From the NCBI GenBank assembly GCA_026393475.1, contig JAPLAA010000008.1, forward strand, positions 37,689 to 101,688: a stretch of 64,000 nt of DNA, in the 5' to 3' direction. The stretch comes from Actinomycetota bacterium. GTDB taxonomy: Bacteria > Actinomycetota > Acidimicrobiia > Acidimicrobiales > Ilumatobacteraceae. Positions 47,940-56,632 of this stretch are shown here, in pieces. Every line of letters begins with the position of its first letter. The stretch's first letter is position 1. The notes under the pieces were generated by a model, which saw only the letters and a program-made list of their open reading frames with translations, made no database searches and had not been told where the DNA came from. Made by a program: the position numbers and the translations under genes.

Positions 47940-48413
47940 ATGCTCCTCCCCGGCACGACGGCACCCGACTTCGACCTGCCCGATCAGCAGGGTGCCCGCA
48001 TCCGCCTCGCCGATCTCGGCGGCAGTTGGGTGCTGCTGTGGTGGTACCCCAAAGCCTCCACCCCAGGTTGAACCCTCCAGGGTCAGGGCCTGCGTGACAG
48101 CGCCCCCCGGTTCGCCGCCGCCGGCACGATCGTGCTCGGCGCCTCGTTCGACACCCCCGCCGAGAACCTCGCCTTCGCCACTGCGCAGGGCTTCACCTAC
48201 TCGCTGCTGAGCGACGTCGATCGCTCGGTCGGCGGCGCCTACGACGCGGTCCGCCGACCCGGCGAGCAGTACGAGCAGTTCCCTCGGCGCATCGCCTACC
48301 TCATCGATCCCGCGGGGATCGTCCGTGCGAGCTACGACGTGAGCGACGTCGCCGGATTCGCCGATCACGTCCTCGCCGACCTCGAGCGCCTGCAGACGGG
48401 CTCGCACACGTGA
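47940..48413 (+). CDS. Selenocysteine peroxiredoxin, BCP/PrxQ-like (in-frame UGA = Sec44)
   Basis: The track shows only the part after the UGA (48132-48413). From ATG 47940 the frame is MLLPGTTAPDFDLPDQQG...LWWYPKASTPG-UGA-TLQGQGLRDSAPRF, i.e. the invariant Cys of the peroxiredoxin motif (YPKAxTPGC) is replaced by UGA at 48069-48071. Downstream sequence continues the fold (VLGASFDTP, SLLSDVD, RRIAYLIDPAG) to 157 residues. The protein has no cysteine at all, so there is no resolving Cys; an external thiol must reduce the selenenic acid. Selenocysteine peroxiredoxins of this sort are known in marine bacteria. It overlaps the VIT1-like gene (GTGA). Confidence 0.9.
48072..48105 (+). promoter_or_regulatory. 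Candidate SECIS element of the selenoperoxiredoxin
   Basis: GGGCCTG (48086-48092) and CAGCGCCC (48098-48105) pair as 4+3 bp with one bulged C and a CGTGA loop, 14 nt after the UGA. A tighter hairpin (ACCC/GGGT) also follows the UGA directly. Neither fits the classic model perfectly. Confidence 0.4.
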
Positions 48414-49171
48414 GTCCCGGTCCGTTCGTCGATCCGATCGAACCGCGCGTCACCGACGACCGCAGCGATGCCGAGGAGCTGCAGCGACGGGTGGACAGCG
48501 CCAACCGAGGTGGCGCCCGTGCTGCCGTGCTGGGCGTGAACGACGGGCTCGTCACCAACGTGTGCCTCATCCTCGCGGTCGCCGGTGCCGACAGCTCCGC
48601 GAGCGCCGTCCGCATCGCAGGGTTCGCCAGCCTGGTGGCCGGCGCGTTCTCGATGGCCGCCGGCGAGTGGGTGAGCGTGCGGAGCCAGGTCGAGATCTAC
48701 GAGGGTCTGCTCGCCGAGCTGCGCCGGATGGTGCGCCGCAACCCGAAGCTGGTGCTCGACCGGATCACCGACAAGCTCGTCGACTCGGGCCTCGCCACCG
48801 ACACGGCCCAGCGCGCCGCGACGGAGTTGCCGCTCGACGAACACAAGTTCCTCGACTTCTCCGCCCGCCTCGTGTTCGGCCTCAACCCCGACGAGCTCGG
48901 ATCGCCCACCACGGCCGCGGTCAGCTCGCTCGGTCTGTTCGGCGTGGGCGCCGCGATCCCGCTGCTGCCGTGGTTCTTCGTCGACGGCACCACGGCCGTG
49001 GCGGTGAGCGTCGCGGCCACCGCTGCCGCGAGCGTCGCCGTCGGGGCGTGGGTGAGTCGTTCGGCGGAACGCCCCGTCGTGCGCGGCGCACTGCGCCAAC
49101 TCGTGATCGTGGTGGCGGCCTCGGCCGTCACCTACGGCATCGGCTCCCTCTTCGGCACCGCCATCGCCTGA
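48410..49171 (+). CDS. VIT1/CCC1 family iron/manganese transporter
   Basis: GTG start overlapping the selenoperoxiredoxin stop; 253 residues. Five hydrophobic segments are visible. The first region has AAVLGVNDGLVTNVCLILAVAGAD, the family N-terminal motif, and GFASLVAGAFSMAAGEWVSVRSQ provides the second-helix glutamate. The cytoplasmic loop between helices 2 and 3 is helical and charged, as in VIT1 proteins where it binds metals. These proteins move Fe2+ or Mn2+. Coupling with a peroxidase suggests joint protection from metal-dependent peroxide damage. Confidence 0.87.
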   Translation: MSPGPFVDPIEPRVTDDRSDAEELQRRVDSANRGGARAAVLGVNDGLVTNVCLILAVAGADSSASAVRIAGFASLVAGAFSMAAGEWVSVRSQVEIYEGLLAELRRMVRRNPKLVLDRITDKLVDSGLATDTAQRAATELPLDEHKFLDFSARLVFGLNPDELGSPTTAAVSSLGLFGVGAAIPLLPWFFVDGTTAVAVSVAATAAASVAVGAWVSRSAERPVVRGALRQLVIVVAASAVTYGIGSLFGTAIA

Positions 49172-49201
49172 GCCCACCGGGGGCCGCCTGGACGAGCGGG
49201 G

Positions 49202-49591
49202 TCAGCCCATCGCGGCTGGCGTCACCGCGGCGAGGAACCTGGCGAGGTCGTCGGCATCGAGCGAATCGACGTCGAAGGACTCGAACGGAGGAAGACCTCG
49301 GCGGGCGAGTTCGGTGTCGAGCAGCTCCGACCACAACCCCGACTGCGGCAACGAGGATGCACCGATCACGACCACCCGGTAGCCCTGCTTCGCGTAGTCG
49401 GCGAGGTCGTCGACGATGTACTCCATCGTGCTGGCGATCGTTCGGAGGGTGAACTCCGAGGGGGGTGGCACGATCATGCCGAACGTGGCCGCCTCCAACG
49501 CGCTGACCACGTCGTACTCGGCAGCGCCCTCGTTCACGATCGCGTCGGCCACGAGCGCGACCCGGTATCCGCGTGGGTCAGGGAAGAGCAT
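49202..49591 (-). CDS. Small protein associated with TudS-related gene
   Basis: Start ATG 49591, overlapping the end of the upstream TudS-like gene by 14 nt; 129 residues. I do not recognise a named family. The segment YRVALVADAIVNEGAAEYDVVSALEA parallels the N-terminal VAYVAHCLVNQNAKV of its neighbour, and YAKQGYRVVVIGASSLPQSG parallels YRRGYEVVVIGLDGSPSSG, so it looks like a shortened relative that has lost the cysteines. It may be a regulatory or structural partner of the desulfidase. Confidence 0.6.
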   Translation of the reverse strand: MLFPDPRGYRVALVADAIVNEGAAEYDVVSALEAATFGMIVPPPSEFTLRTIASTMEYIVDDLADYAKQGYRVVVIGASSLPQSGLWSELLDTELARRGLPPFESFDVDSLDADDLARFLAAVTPAAMG

Positions 49592-50261
49592 CGGGCACCT
49601 CGGCACGAAGGCCGCCGCCGGCGAGGAACTCGTCGAGCTCATCGAGGCACCGCGGCAGGTCGCGCGCCTCGTCCCAGTCGGTGGTGTCGAGCAACATCCC
49701 GCTCGCCCGCGGCCACGGCACGCCTCGAGCTTCGAGGCCGCGCTTGAGTTCCTCCATCCACACGCCCATGCCCTCGACGACCTCGTAGTCGCCGTCGTCG
49801 AACTGCGGTCGCCCGCCCCACGACCTCGCCTTGCCCGTGTAGCGCACCCCGCTCGAGGGGCTGCCGTCGAGGCCGATCACGACGACCTCGTAGCCCCGCC
49901 GATAGAACTCCGCCATCGGCTCGGCCATGTTCGCCGCGAGCGTGCTGCAGTGGCGTCGGTAGTTCGCCTTGTCGTACAGCTCTCGACCCTGCCACCACCG
50001 GTTCACCCCGGCGAACGCCATCTCGGGACACGGGAGCTGCTGGATCCGATACCCGTGCCTGCGCAGGCGCTCGACCACGCCGGGCACGGCGCCGGCCGCC
50101 CTGGCGAACTCCTGCACCTTCGCGTTCTGGTTCACCAGGCAGTGCGCCACGTAGGCCACCCGCCGCGTGGTCGACAACGTCACCGGCGTCACCGGCGTCA
50201 CCGGCGCGACCGGCGCCTCGACAAGCGGATCGGCAGTCGGATCGGCAGTCGGATCAGCCAT
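49578..50261 (-). CDS. TudS-related putative desulfidase (DUF523-like)
   Basis: The 227-residue protein begins with an unusual low-complexity tail (DPTADPTADP and PVTPVTPVTL repeats), then RRVAYVAHCLVNQNAKVQEF, QLPCPEMAF and RRHCSTLAAN. The three cysteines (HCLVN, PCPE, HCST) match the [4Fe-4S] ligands of DUF523/TudS-type enzymes, of which thiouracil desulfidase TudS removes sulfur from 2-thiouracil. Identity with that branch is by motif only. Its position in a pyrimidine degradation region makes a thio-pyrimidine substrate plausible. Confidence 0.6.
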   Translation of the reverse strand: MADPTADPTADPLVEAPVAPVTPVTPVTLSTTRRVAYVAHCLVNQNAKVQEFARAAGAVPGVVERLRRHGYRIQQLPCPEMAFAGVNRWWQGRELYDKANYRRHCSTLAANMAEPMAEFYRRGYEVVVIGLDGSPSSGVRYTGKARSWGGRPQFDDGDYEVVEGMGVWMEELKRGLEARGVPWPRASGMLLDTTDWDEARDLPRCLDELDEFLAGGGLRAEVPDALP

Positions 50262-50273
50262 CGTGGTCGCCCG

Positions 50274-50663
50274 TCAGCGGAAGTGGTTGATGCGGAAGAC
50301 GTTGCCGTCGGGATCGGCGAGCACCGACTGCCATGCGCCGTAGTAGGTCTCGTACGGATCATGGAGCAGACGAGCACCGTTGGCCACTGCTCGATCGGTG
50401 GCCGCTGTGACGGCCTCGTCGGACTCGAGTTCGAAGGTGAGGTACTGGCTCGTGCCCGTGGGGTTCGCCCACTCCTCGATGTGGAGCATCTCGTACACCA
50501 CCGGCGCGGAGAACCCGAGGGTGAGGCCGCTCACGTCGGCGCCACGGAAGATGTCCGAATGGAGCTCGACCACCTCGGGCAGATCGAACGTCGAGGAGTA
50601 GAACTCGAACAGCGCGACGAAGTCTTCGCTGATGTAGCTCGCGAGCGAGATCGAGACGGCCAT
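50274..50663 (-). CDS. VOC family (glyoxalase/dioxygenase superfamily) protein
   Basis: The 129-residue protein has two beta-alpha-beta-beta-beta repeats: MAVSISLASYISEDFVALFEFYSSTFDLPEV and the second half ending WQSVLADPDGNVFRINHFR, the typical end of the fold. Metal ligands may be Glu/His in the repeats, but the pattern is not clear enough to call an enzyme. The ATG overlaps the dioxygenase stop (TGATG). A function linked to that dioxygenase is likely. Confidence 0.8.
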   Translation of the reverse strand: MAVSISLASYISEDFVALFEFYSSTFDLPEVVELHSDIFRGADVSGLTLGFSAPVVYEMLHIEEWANPTGTSQYLTFELESDEAVTAATDRAVANGARLLHDPYETYYGAWQSVLADPDGNVFRINHFR

Positions 50664-51691
50664 CAGGAAGCCGTTCCCATCGAGGTCTGCTTCGTGAACT
50701 TGTTGTAGAGGTGGTCGCCGGAGCTGATCGGCTCGTACTTCGCGACGCCGTCGGCAGGCAGGCAGCTCGGCAGGCACTCGATCATCGCGTCGTAGTTCGG
50801 CTGGTGGAAGAGCACCAGCGAGATGCGGCGGGAATCGTGCGCGAGATCGCGAGGCGGATTGACCACGCGGTGCACGGTCGAGACCCATCGGTCGTTGGTC
50901 CATTCCGCCATCAGGTCGCCGATGTTGACGACGAGACCACCGGGGATCGACGGCACGTCGACCCACTCGCCGGCCTTGTTCATCACCTGCAGGCCGCCGG
51001 GCCGGCTCTCCTGACGGACGATGGTGAGGCTGCCGTAGTCGGAGTGCGCACCCGCCCGGAGCTGGCCCGGCAGCGGTTCCTCGACCTGGTCCGGGTAGTT
51101 CAGCACCCGGAACATCGAGATGTGCTTGTCGATCTTGTCCTCGAAGTAGTCGATGGGGAGATCGAGCCCGACGGCGAACATCCGCATGAGTTGACGGCTC
51201 AGCTCGCTCATGGTGAGGAAGTACTCGGTCCAGAGCTCCTGGAACCGCTCCGGGTGTGCCGGCCAGACGTTGGGGGCGAAGTGCGGCCCGGCGACGTCCA
51301 TCGAGTAGTAGGGCTCGTCCGGCGCGTTCGGCGGCCCCATGTCCATCTTCTCCTTCAGGTCCCCAGGGGCCGCTTCACCGAGCGAGTAGGAGAGCCCCTC
51401 CTTGCCGACGGCGGACCAGCCGCGGACCTGATCGGGAGACGGCTGCGACACCAGCGCCTTCTCCTCCTCGGGCAGGTCGAAGAATTCGCGGCTCACGTCG
51501 TAGACCGACTGGATGAAGTCGAGGTCGACGCCGTGACCGACGATCTGGAAGAAGCCGGTGTGCTCGCACGCGTGTGCGATCTCCCGGGCCACTCGTTCGA
51601 TGCCCTCGGGGGAACCCGACATGAACTCGGAAATGTCGATGACGGGGACGACGTCGCCCGCCGAGTTGGTGATGGATGCGCTGGTGTTCAT
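50663..51691 (-). CDS. 2-oxoglutarate/Fe(II) dioxygenase, isopenicillin N synthase family
   Basis: Start ATG 51691 with a strong GGAGGAAACC upstream; 342 residues. The N-terminal DIOX_N-type domain (VPVIDISEFMSG, HACEHTGFFQIVGHGVD) is followed by the double-stranded helix with GAHSDYGSLTIV (H-x-D), the distal His in STVHRVVNPP and the 2OG-binding Arg in DSRRISLVLF. This family includes thymine 7-hydroxylase and pyrimidine-nucleoside hydroxylases as well as antibiotic enzymes, so a pyrimidine substrate fits the locus. A strong hairpin separates it from the binding-protein gene. Confidence 0.9.
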   Translation of the reverse strand: MNTSASITNSAGDVVPVIDISEFMSGSPEGIERVAREIAHACEHTGFFQIVGHGVDLDFIQSVYDVSREFFDLPEEEKALVSQPSPDQVRGWSAVGKEGLSYSLGEAAPGDLKEKMDMGPPNAPDEPYYSMDVAGPHFAPNVWPAHPERFQELWTEYFLTMSELSRQLMRMFAVGLDLPIDYFEDKIDKHISMFRVLNYPDQVEEPLPGQLRAGAHSDYGSLTIVRQESRPGGLQVMNKAGEWVDVPSIPGGLVVNIGDLMAEWTNDRWVSTVHRVVNPPRDLAHDSRRISLVLFHQPNYDAMIECLPSCLPADGVAKYEPISSGDHLYNKFTKQTSMGTAS

Positions 51692-51822
51692 TCGGTTTCC
51701 TCCGTGATTCCTGCGGGCGATCGCTGCGGTGATCGAACCTGCAGCCACTGTTCGGGGCACGGCGATCGCGGCCGTACCGACGGCGGAGCGTCCGCTCCGT
51801 CGAAGCATGATCCGAACCGACA

Positions 51823-51858
51823 CGGTGGCGGCAGGGCCGTTGGGTCCTGCCGCCACCG
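51823..51858 (-). terminator. 13-bp hairpin between binding protein and dioxygenase genes
   Basis: CGGTGGCGGCAGG and CCTGCCGCCACCG form a perfect 13-bp stem with a 10-nt loop, 7 nt after the binding-protein stop. A second hairpin (CGGAGCG/CGCTCCG, 51784-51799) lies further on. It probably reduces transcription into the dioxygenase genes or stabilises the abundant binding-protein mRNA end. Confidence 0.65.
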
Positions 51859-51864
51859 GACCGA

Positions 51865-52974
51865 TCAGATGTCCTGGACCTTGTCCTTGTACTCGGTGAA
51901 GATGAACGGGTTCGCCGCCACGACTTCCTCGACGTTGTCGGCGGTGACGAGCAGCTGCTCGATCACGGTGCGGAACTCGACCGGCTTGCCGGCGAGTGCG
52001 TTGAGCACCGCGTTGGCGGCGATGAGGCCGGTCTGGGCCGAGCTGTAGTAGCGGGTCGCCGAGAGGTACGGCGTCCCGAACCAGGTGACCATCTCCTCGT
52101 CCGCATCGGAGGTGACGTGGAGGATGTTGTCCTTGCCCTCGTCCTTCAGCCACTGGCAGATGCCGTTGCTCATGGCGGCCGCGTAGTCGACGACCGCAAC
52201 GAGATCGGGGTTCGCCTGGAAGGCGGTCTGCACGACCTCGACGGCCTTGACCCGGTCGAAGAAACCCTGTTCACGGACGACGATCTCGATGCTCGAGCCG
52301 GCGAGCACCTCGTCGAGGCCCTCGTCGATGCGCTCCGAGAAGCCCTGGCCGATGACGCCCTGCACGACACAGATCTTGCCGCCATCGGGCAGCTGCTCGA
52401 GGAGGTAGCGGCCGATGATCCGGCCACCCTCGACCGAGTCGATCTCGGCCACACCGTTGAAGTACTGGTCGGCGTCGCTCGGACCCGGCCAGATGCAGTT
52501 GCCCACGGGCACGCCCTTGTCGAAGGCTGCCTTCGCGCCGGCGCCGGCGGACTCGGCCGTGTTCGGCTGGATGATCACGCCGACGGCGCCCTGGGCGAGG
52601 AAGTTCTCGATGTTGGCGAGCTCGGTCGCGGCGTCGTAGTTCGCCTGCACGACCGTGAGCTCGTACTCGGTGCCCTCGAGCGCCTTGTACACACCCGTGG
52701 CGACGCCACGCGTGTAGTCGTTGAGGCCGTTGAGCGTGAGGCCGATGAGGCCGCTCGTCGGACCGGCCGCCGTCGTGCCAGCGGGCGCTTCGGTGGCGGC
52801 GGGTGCCTCGGTGCCCGCGGGCGCTTCGGTGCCTGCGGGTGCCTCGGTGGTGGTCGACTCCTCCTCGTCGTCACCGCAGGCGGCGAGCAGGCCGCCGGTG
52901 ACGGCGACCCCACCGAGGATCGTCACACCCTGGAGGAAGCGGCGGCGGCTGAATGGATTCTCCGGAACGTTCAC
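51865..52974 (-). CDS. Sugar/nucleoside-type ABC substrate-binding lipoprotein (periplasmic-binding protein 4)
   Basis: GTG start with AGGAG upstream, 369 residues. The N terminus carries a twin-arginine-like SRRRFLQGV and a lipobox LLAACG (C33), followed by a (TEAPAG)n linker. The binding domain is of the RbsB class: GLIGLTLNGLNDYTRGVATG, GVIIQPNTAESAG and SDADEEMVTW. It should deliver a sugar-like ligand to the RbsA/RbsC-type partners. In this setting the ligand could be a nucleoside or base. The start overlaps the permease stop (GTGA). Confidence 0.9.
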   Translation of the reverse strand: MNVPENPFSRRRFLQGVTILGGVAVTGGLLAACGDDEEESTTTEAPAGTEAPAGTEAPAATEAPAGTTAAGPTSGLIGLTLNGLNDYTRGVATGVYKALEGTEYELTVVQANYDAATELANIENFLAQGAVGVIIQPNTAESAGAGAKAAFDKGVPVGNCIWPGPSDADQYFNGVAEIDSVEGGRIIGRYLLEQLPDGGKICVVQGVIGQGFSERIDEGLDEVLAGSSIEIVVREQGFFDRVKAVEVVQTAFQANPDLVAVVDYAAAMSNGICQWLKDEGKDNILHVTSDADEEMVTWFGTPYLSATRYYSSAQTGLIAANAVLNALAGKPVEFRTVIEQLLVTADNVEEVVAANPFIFTEYKDKVQDI

Positions 52975-54038
52975 GTGTTCTCCTGTCGTTGCTGGATTGC
53001 TGTGTTCTCCGCAGGCTGCACCGGCGCCGTTGCCGCTCCCCGCATGCTGAAGATCTGTGCCAAGGGGCCCCGCTGGCCCTTGTTGTCTCGGCGAAGGTCG
53101 CTGATCGCCGTGATCAACACGGCGACGATGAGGACGCCGCCGAAGACGAAATCGCTCCACGAATCGTTGATGTTCAGGAACGTGAGGGCCGCCTGGACGA
53201 CCCCGAGGACGAACACGCCGAGGAAGCTGCCGACCGGCGTACCACGGCCTCCGGCGAGCGTGGCGCCGCCGAGGACGACGGCGGCGATCGCACGGAGCTC
53301 GAGGCCGCCGCCCGATCGGGGGTCGCCCGAACCGATACGTGCCATGAGGATGAGGCCGGCGACCGCGACCAGGGTGCTGCTGATCACGTACACGAGGATC
53401 TTCGTGCGGGTGGTGGGCAGGCCGGCGAGATAGGACGCCTCCTCGGCCGACCCGAGCGCGTACACCTGCCGCCCGAACCTCGTGTAACGCATCACCACTG
53501 CGGCGACGATCAGCACGACGAAGAGGATGAAGATCGGTGTGCGCAGCCCGAGCACGTCGCCGGTGCGCAACCACTCGAACGAGTCTCGAACCGGCACGGG
53601 CGAGTTCTTGGCGCGGACCAGGGCGAGCGATTGGAACACGCTCAACCCGCCGAGGGTGAGGATGAACGGCGGGATCTTGAGTGCGGTGATCACCGCTCCC
53701 CAGATGAGTCCCACGAAGGCACCGACGAGCAGCACGATCAGGACCGCGAGGAACTCCGACCGCCCGTTCACCACCTGGGTCGCAGCGAGGACGGCGCAGT
53801 ACGCGGAGAACGTCCCGACCGAGAGGTCGAGCTGGCCGGCCGCGATCAGGAAGGTCTGCCCGATCGCGATGATCCCCAACACCGAGGTCTGCAACAGGAT
53901 GTTCTCCAGGTTGGCCCAGGCGACGAAGTTGTCCTTCTTGTACTCGGTGTAGAACGACAGCAGGACCACTGCCGACACGAGCGGGACGAACACCCGGACG
54001 AGCTCACCCCGGAACGCTCGCGGCAACCACTTCATCAC
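52971..54038 (-). CDS. RbsC-type ABC transporter permease
   Basis: The 355-residue protein (GTG 54038 or ATG 54035) has about nine hydrophobic helices and the BPD_transp_2 landmarks TSVLGIIAIGQTFLIAAGQLDLSVGTFSAY and GGATLAGGRGTPVGSFLGV. It forms the membrane channel of a CUT2-type importer with the flanking ATPase and binding protein. The overlaps with both neighbours (GTGA in each case) show tight translational coupling across the three genes. Confidence 0.92.
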   Translation of the reverse strand: MMKWLPRAFRGELVRVFVPLVSAVVLLSFYTEYKKDNFVAWANLENILLQTSVLGIIAIGQTFLIAAGQLDLSVGTFSAYCAVLAATQVVNGRSEFLAVLIVLLVGAFVGLIWGAVITALKIPPFILTLGGLSVFQSLALVRAKNSPVPVRDSFEWLRTGDVLGLRTPIFILFVVLIVAAVVMRYTRFGRQVYALGSAEEASYLAGLPTTRTKILVYVISSTLVAVAGLILMARIGSGDPRSGGGLELRAIAAVVLGGATLAGGRGTPVGSFLGVFVLGVVQAALTFLNINDSWSDFVFGGVLIVAVLITAISDLRRDNKGQRGPLAQIFSMRGAATAPVQPAENTAIQQRQENT

Positions 54039-55516
54039 GCACTCATCTCCATCTCGATCAATCGCTGCTCGGAGGCGAGCGCACCGGCCACCTCGCCGAC
54101 GATTCGGCCGTCTCGCATCACGAACACCCTGTCGGTCACGAGGCCGACCTCCTGGAAGTCAGTGGAGCACACGACGATCGCAGCGCCTTCATTCGCCAAT
54201 CGCCGCAGGGTTGCGTAGATCTCCATCTTCGACGGGATGTCGATGCCGGCGGTGGGTTCGTCGAACACGAGGACGGGAGTGCCGACCTCCATCCACCTGC
54301 CGATGATGACCTTCTGCTGATTGCCACCGGACAAGGTTCGAACGCCGCGGTCGGCGCTGTCGGACTTGACGTTGGCCGCCTTCATCAGCATCGTCGCGAC
54401 CTTGCGCTGACGTCGCGGCATCACCACGGGCGGGCCGGGCACCGCCAGGCGGCCGAGCAACAGGTTGTCCGCGATCGTCTTGTCGAGCAGCAGTCCGCGA
54501 CGCTTGCGGTCCGACGGCAGGAAGGCCACGGCACTCGCAGCACCGGTGCGTGACCGGAGACGTCTTCCGCCTCCCAGTACCACCGATCCCGACGACGGGC
54601 GCCTCGCTCCCACCAACAACGCTGCCAGCTCGGTGGTGCCGGAGCCGGTTCCGCCGGTGAACCCCACCACTTCGCCCGGGTAGATCTCGCAGCTCACGCC
54701 GCGCACACGGGTGCCAGCGTGGACGTCGACGAGCGAGATCGCCGGCCCGCCGTCGCGGTTGCAGCTGTCCGTGCGGTCGACCGTGTGGGACACCTCGCCG
54801 AACATCTCGTTGACGAGCTGGTCCGGGGTCAGGCCGGCGACGGCACCGTTGAACACCTGGCGACCGTCGCGCAACACCGTGACCGTGTCGGCAAGATGGA
54901 AGATCTCGTCGAGGTGGTGCGAGATGTACAGCACCGCGACGCCACGAGCGCGCAGCGCGTTGACCACGTCGAACAGGCGCTCGACCTCCACACGGCTGAG
55001 CGACGCGGTGGGCTCGTCCATGATGATCGCTCGCGCGCCGTAGTCGACGGCACGGGCGATCTCGATCAGCTGCCACTGGGCCACGGAGAGTCCGCGCACG
55101 CTGGATCGTGGATCGAGTTCGAGGCCGAGCACGGCGAGACGCTCCGATGCTTCCGACATCGTGCGACGCCACGACACCAACCCCGTTCCGGGAAGGCGGT
55201 CGAGCATGACGTTCTCGCCGACCGACAGGTCTCGGGCGATCTGACGCTCCTGGTAGATCACGCGGATCCCCAACGCCTGGAACGCCCGGCGGGAGGCGTT
55301 CGCGACGACCGATCCATCGACGCTGACGGTGCCGCTGTCGGCCTGGATCGCACCGCTCGCGATCTTGATGAGCGTCGACTTCCCGGCACCGTTCTCGCCG
55401 ACGAGGGCGTGGACCTCGCCCGGCATCAACCGCAGCGACACGTCGTCCAGCGCGCGGGCTCCCGGGTACGACTTGCTGATACCGCTCAGATCGAGTGCAG
55501 GAGCCTGGAGGTTCAT
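54035..55516 (-). CDS. RbsA-type ABC transporter ATP-binding protein (two ATPase domains)
   Basis: The 493-residue protein has two ABC domains. The first has Walker A GENGAGKST, signature LSVAQWQLIE and Walker B AIIMDEPTASLS. The second has a degenerate Walker A (FTGGTGSGTTELA), a good signature LSGGNQQKV and Walker B VLVFDEPTAGID. A degenerate second Walker A is typical of RbsA/MglA proteins of CUT2 transporters. It heads the transport operon. Confidence 0.92.
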   Translation of the reverse strand: MNLQAPALDLSGISKSYPGARALDDVSLRLMPGEVHALVGENGAGKSTLIKIASGAIQADSGTVSVDGSVVANASRRAFQALGIRVIYQERQIARDLSVGENVMLDRLPGTGLVSWRRTMSEASERLAVLGLELDPRSSVRGLSVAQWQLIEIARAVDYGARAIIMDEPTASLSRVEVERLFDVVNALRARGVAVLYISHHLDEIFHLADTVTVLRDGRQVFNGAVAGLTPDQLVNEMFGEVSHTVDRTDSCNRDGGPAISLVDVHAGTRVRGVSCEIYPGEVVGFTGGTGSGTTELAALLVGARRPSSGSVVLGGGRRLRSRTGAASAVAFLPSDRKRRGLLLDKTIADNLLLGRLAVPGPPVVMPRRQRKVATMLMKAANVKSDSADRGVRTLSGGNQQKVIIGRWMEVGTPVLVFDEPTAGIDIPSKMEIYATLRRLANEGAAIVVCSTDFQEVGLVTDRVFVMRDGRIVGEVAGALASEQRLIEMEMSA

Positions 55517-55586
55517 GGGGCGGGTCGACGATACGACAATGTGTGCGTCGGACGTGTGAACGCTCGGTGACGAGGACCGGCGTCCA

Positions 55587-56615
55587 TCAGTTCTTGGCCC
55601 GCACGTGGTCGGCGATGGCCGGCATGACCTTCTCGCCGTAGGCGGCGAGGGTGTGATCCTTGTCGTCGTGCTGGAGGTAGATCGAGAACTGGTCGACGCC
55701 GAGGTCCTTCAGTTGACGCATCCGCTCGATGTGCACCTCGGGCGGGCCGACGATGCAGAAGCGGTCGACGATCTCGTCGGGCACGAACGAGGTGTGGCTG
55801 TTGCCCGCCTGGCCGTGCTCGTTGTAGTCGTACCCCTGGCGGCCGGCGATGTAGTCGGTGAGCGCCTTCGGCACCGGTGCGTCGTCGCCGTAGCGGGAGA
55901 CGATGTCGGCGACGTGGTTGCCCACCATGCCACCGAACCACCGGCACTGCTCGCGGCCGTGGGCGAGCCCGGCCTCGGTGCCATCGGTGACGTAGGCGGG
56001 AGCGGCGATGCAGATCGTGATGTCGTCCGGGTTGCGGCCTGCGGCCTCGGCGGCCGAGCGCACCGCGCCGATCGTCCACTCGGCGATCGACAGGTCGGCG
56101 AGCTGGAGGATGAACCCGTCGCCCACCTCACCGGTGAGCGCGAGCGCCTTCGGTCCGTAGGCGGCGACCCACACCTCGAGCTCGCTCTTGGCGGCCCACG
56201 GCAGGCGCAGCTCGCTGCCCTTGTAGTCGACCGCACGACCGTTGCCGAGCTCGCGGATGACGTGGATGCTGTCGCGCAACGTCGCGAGCGTGGTGGGCGC
56301 TCCGTTGGTGACGCGCACGGCGGAGTCGCCACGGCCGATGCCGCACACGGTGCGGTTGCCGTACATCTCGTTGAGCGTGGCGTACACGCTCGCGGTGACG
56401 GTCCAGTCACGGGTGGCCGGGTTGGTGACCATCGGGCCGACCACCACGTTGCGCGTCTCGGCCAGGATCTGGCTGTAGATGACGTACGGCTCCTGCCACA
56501 GGATGTGGCTGTCGAAGGTCCACACGTAGGTGAACCCGTACGTCTCGGCCCGCTTGGCGAGATCGATCACGCGCGCCGACGGCGGCGTGGTCTGGAGGAC
56601 GACTCCGAAGTCCAT
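55587..56615 (-). CDS. LLM-class F420-dependent oxidoreductase
   Basis: The 342-residue protein begins MDFGVVLQTTPPSARVIDLAKRAETYGFTYVWTFDSHILWQEPY, the luciferase-like monooxygenase barrel opening, with VVVGPMVTNPATRDWTVTASVYATLNEMYGNRTVCGIGRGDSA as the family core. Members close to this use F420 rather than FMN, though the cofactor is not certain from sequence. It is sandwiched between the dehydrogenase and transporter genes. No PydA-type dihydropyrimidine dehydrogenase is present, so it might do the reductive or a related step. Confidence 0.85.
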   Translation of the reverse strand: MDFGVVLQTTPPSARVIDLAKRAETYGFTYVWTFDSHILWQEPYVIYSQILAETRNVVVGPMVTNPATRDWTVTASVYATLNEMYGNRTVCGIGRGDSAVRVTNGAPTTLATLRDSIHVIRELGNGRAVDYKGSELRLPWAAKSELEVWVAAYGPKALALTGEVGDGFILQLADLSIAEWTIGAVRSAAEAAGRNPDDITICIAAPAYVTDGTEAGLAHGREQCRWFGGMVGNHVADIVSRYGDDAPVPKALTDYIAGRQGYDYNEHGQAGNSHTSFVPDEIVDRFCIVGPPEVHIERMRQLKDLGVDQFSIYLQHDDKDHTLAAYGEKVMPAIADHVRAKN

Positions 56616-56632
56616 GTGCGTCGTGGCTCCTG

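Noticed and set aside
50178-50260. Tandem repeats of 9 and 12 nt near 50.2 kb as another stop array
   Set aside because: They are in the coding start of the TudS-like gene and have periods divisible by 3 (PVT and DPTA repeats), so they are coding low complexity.
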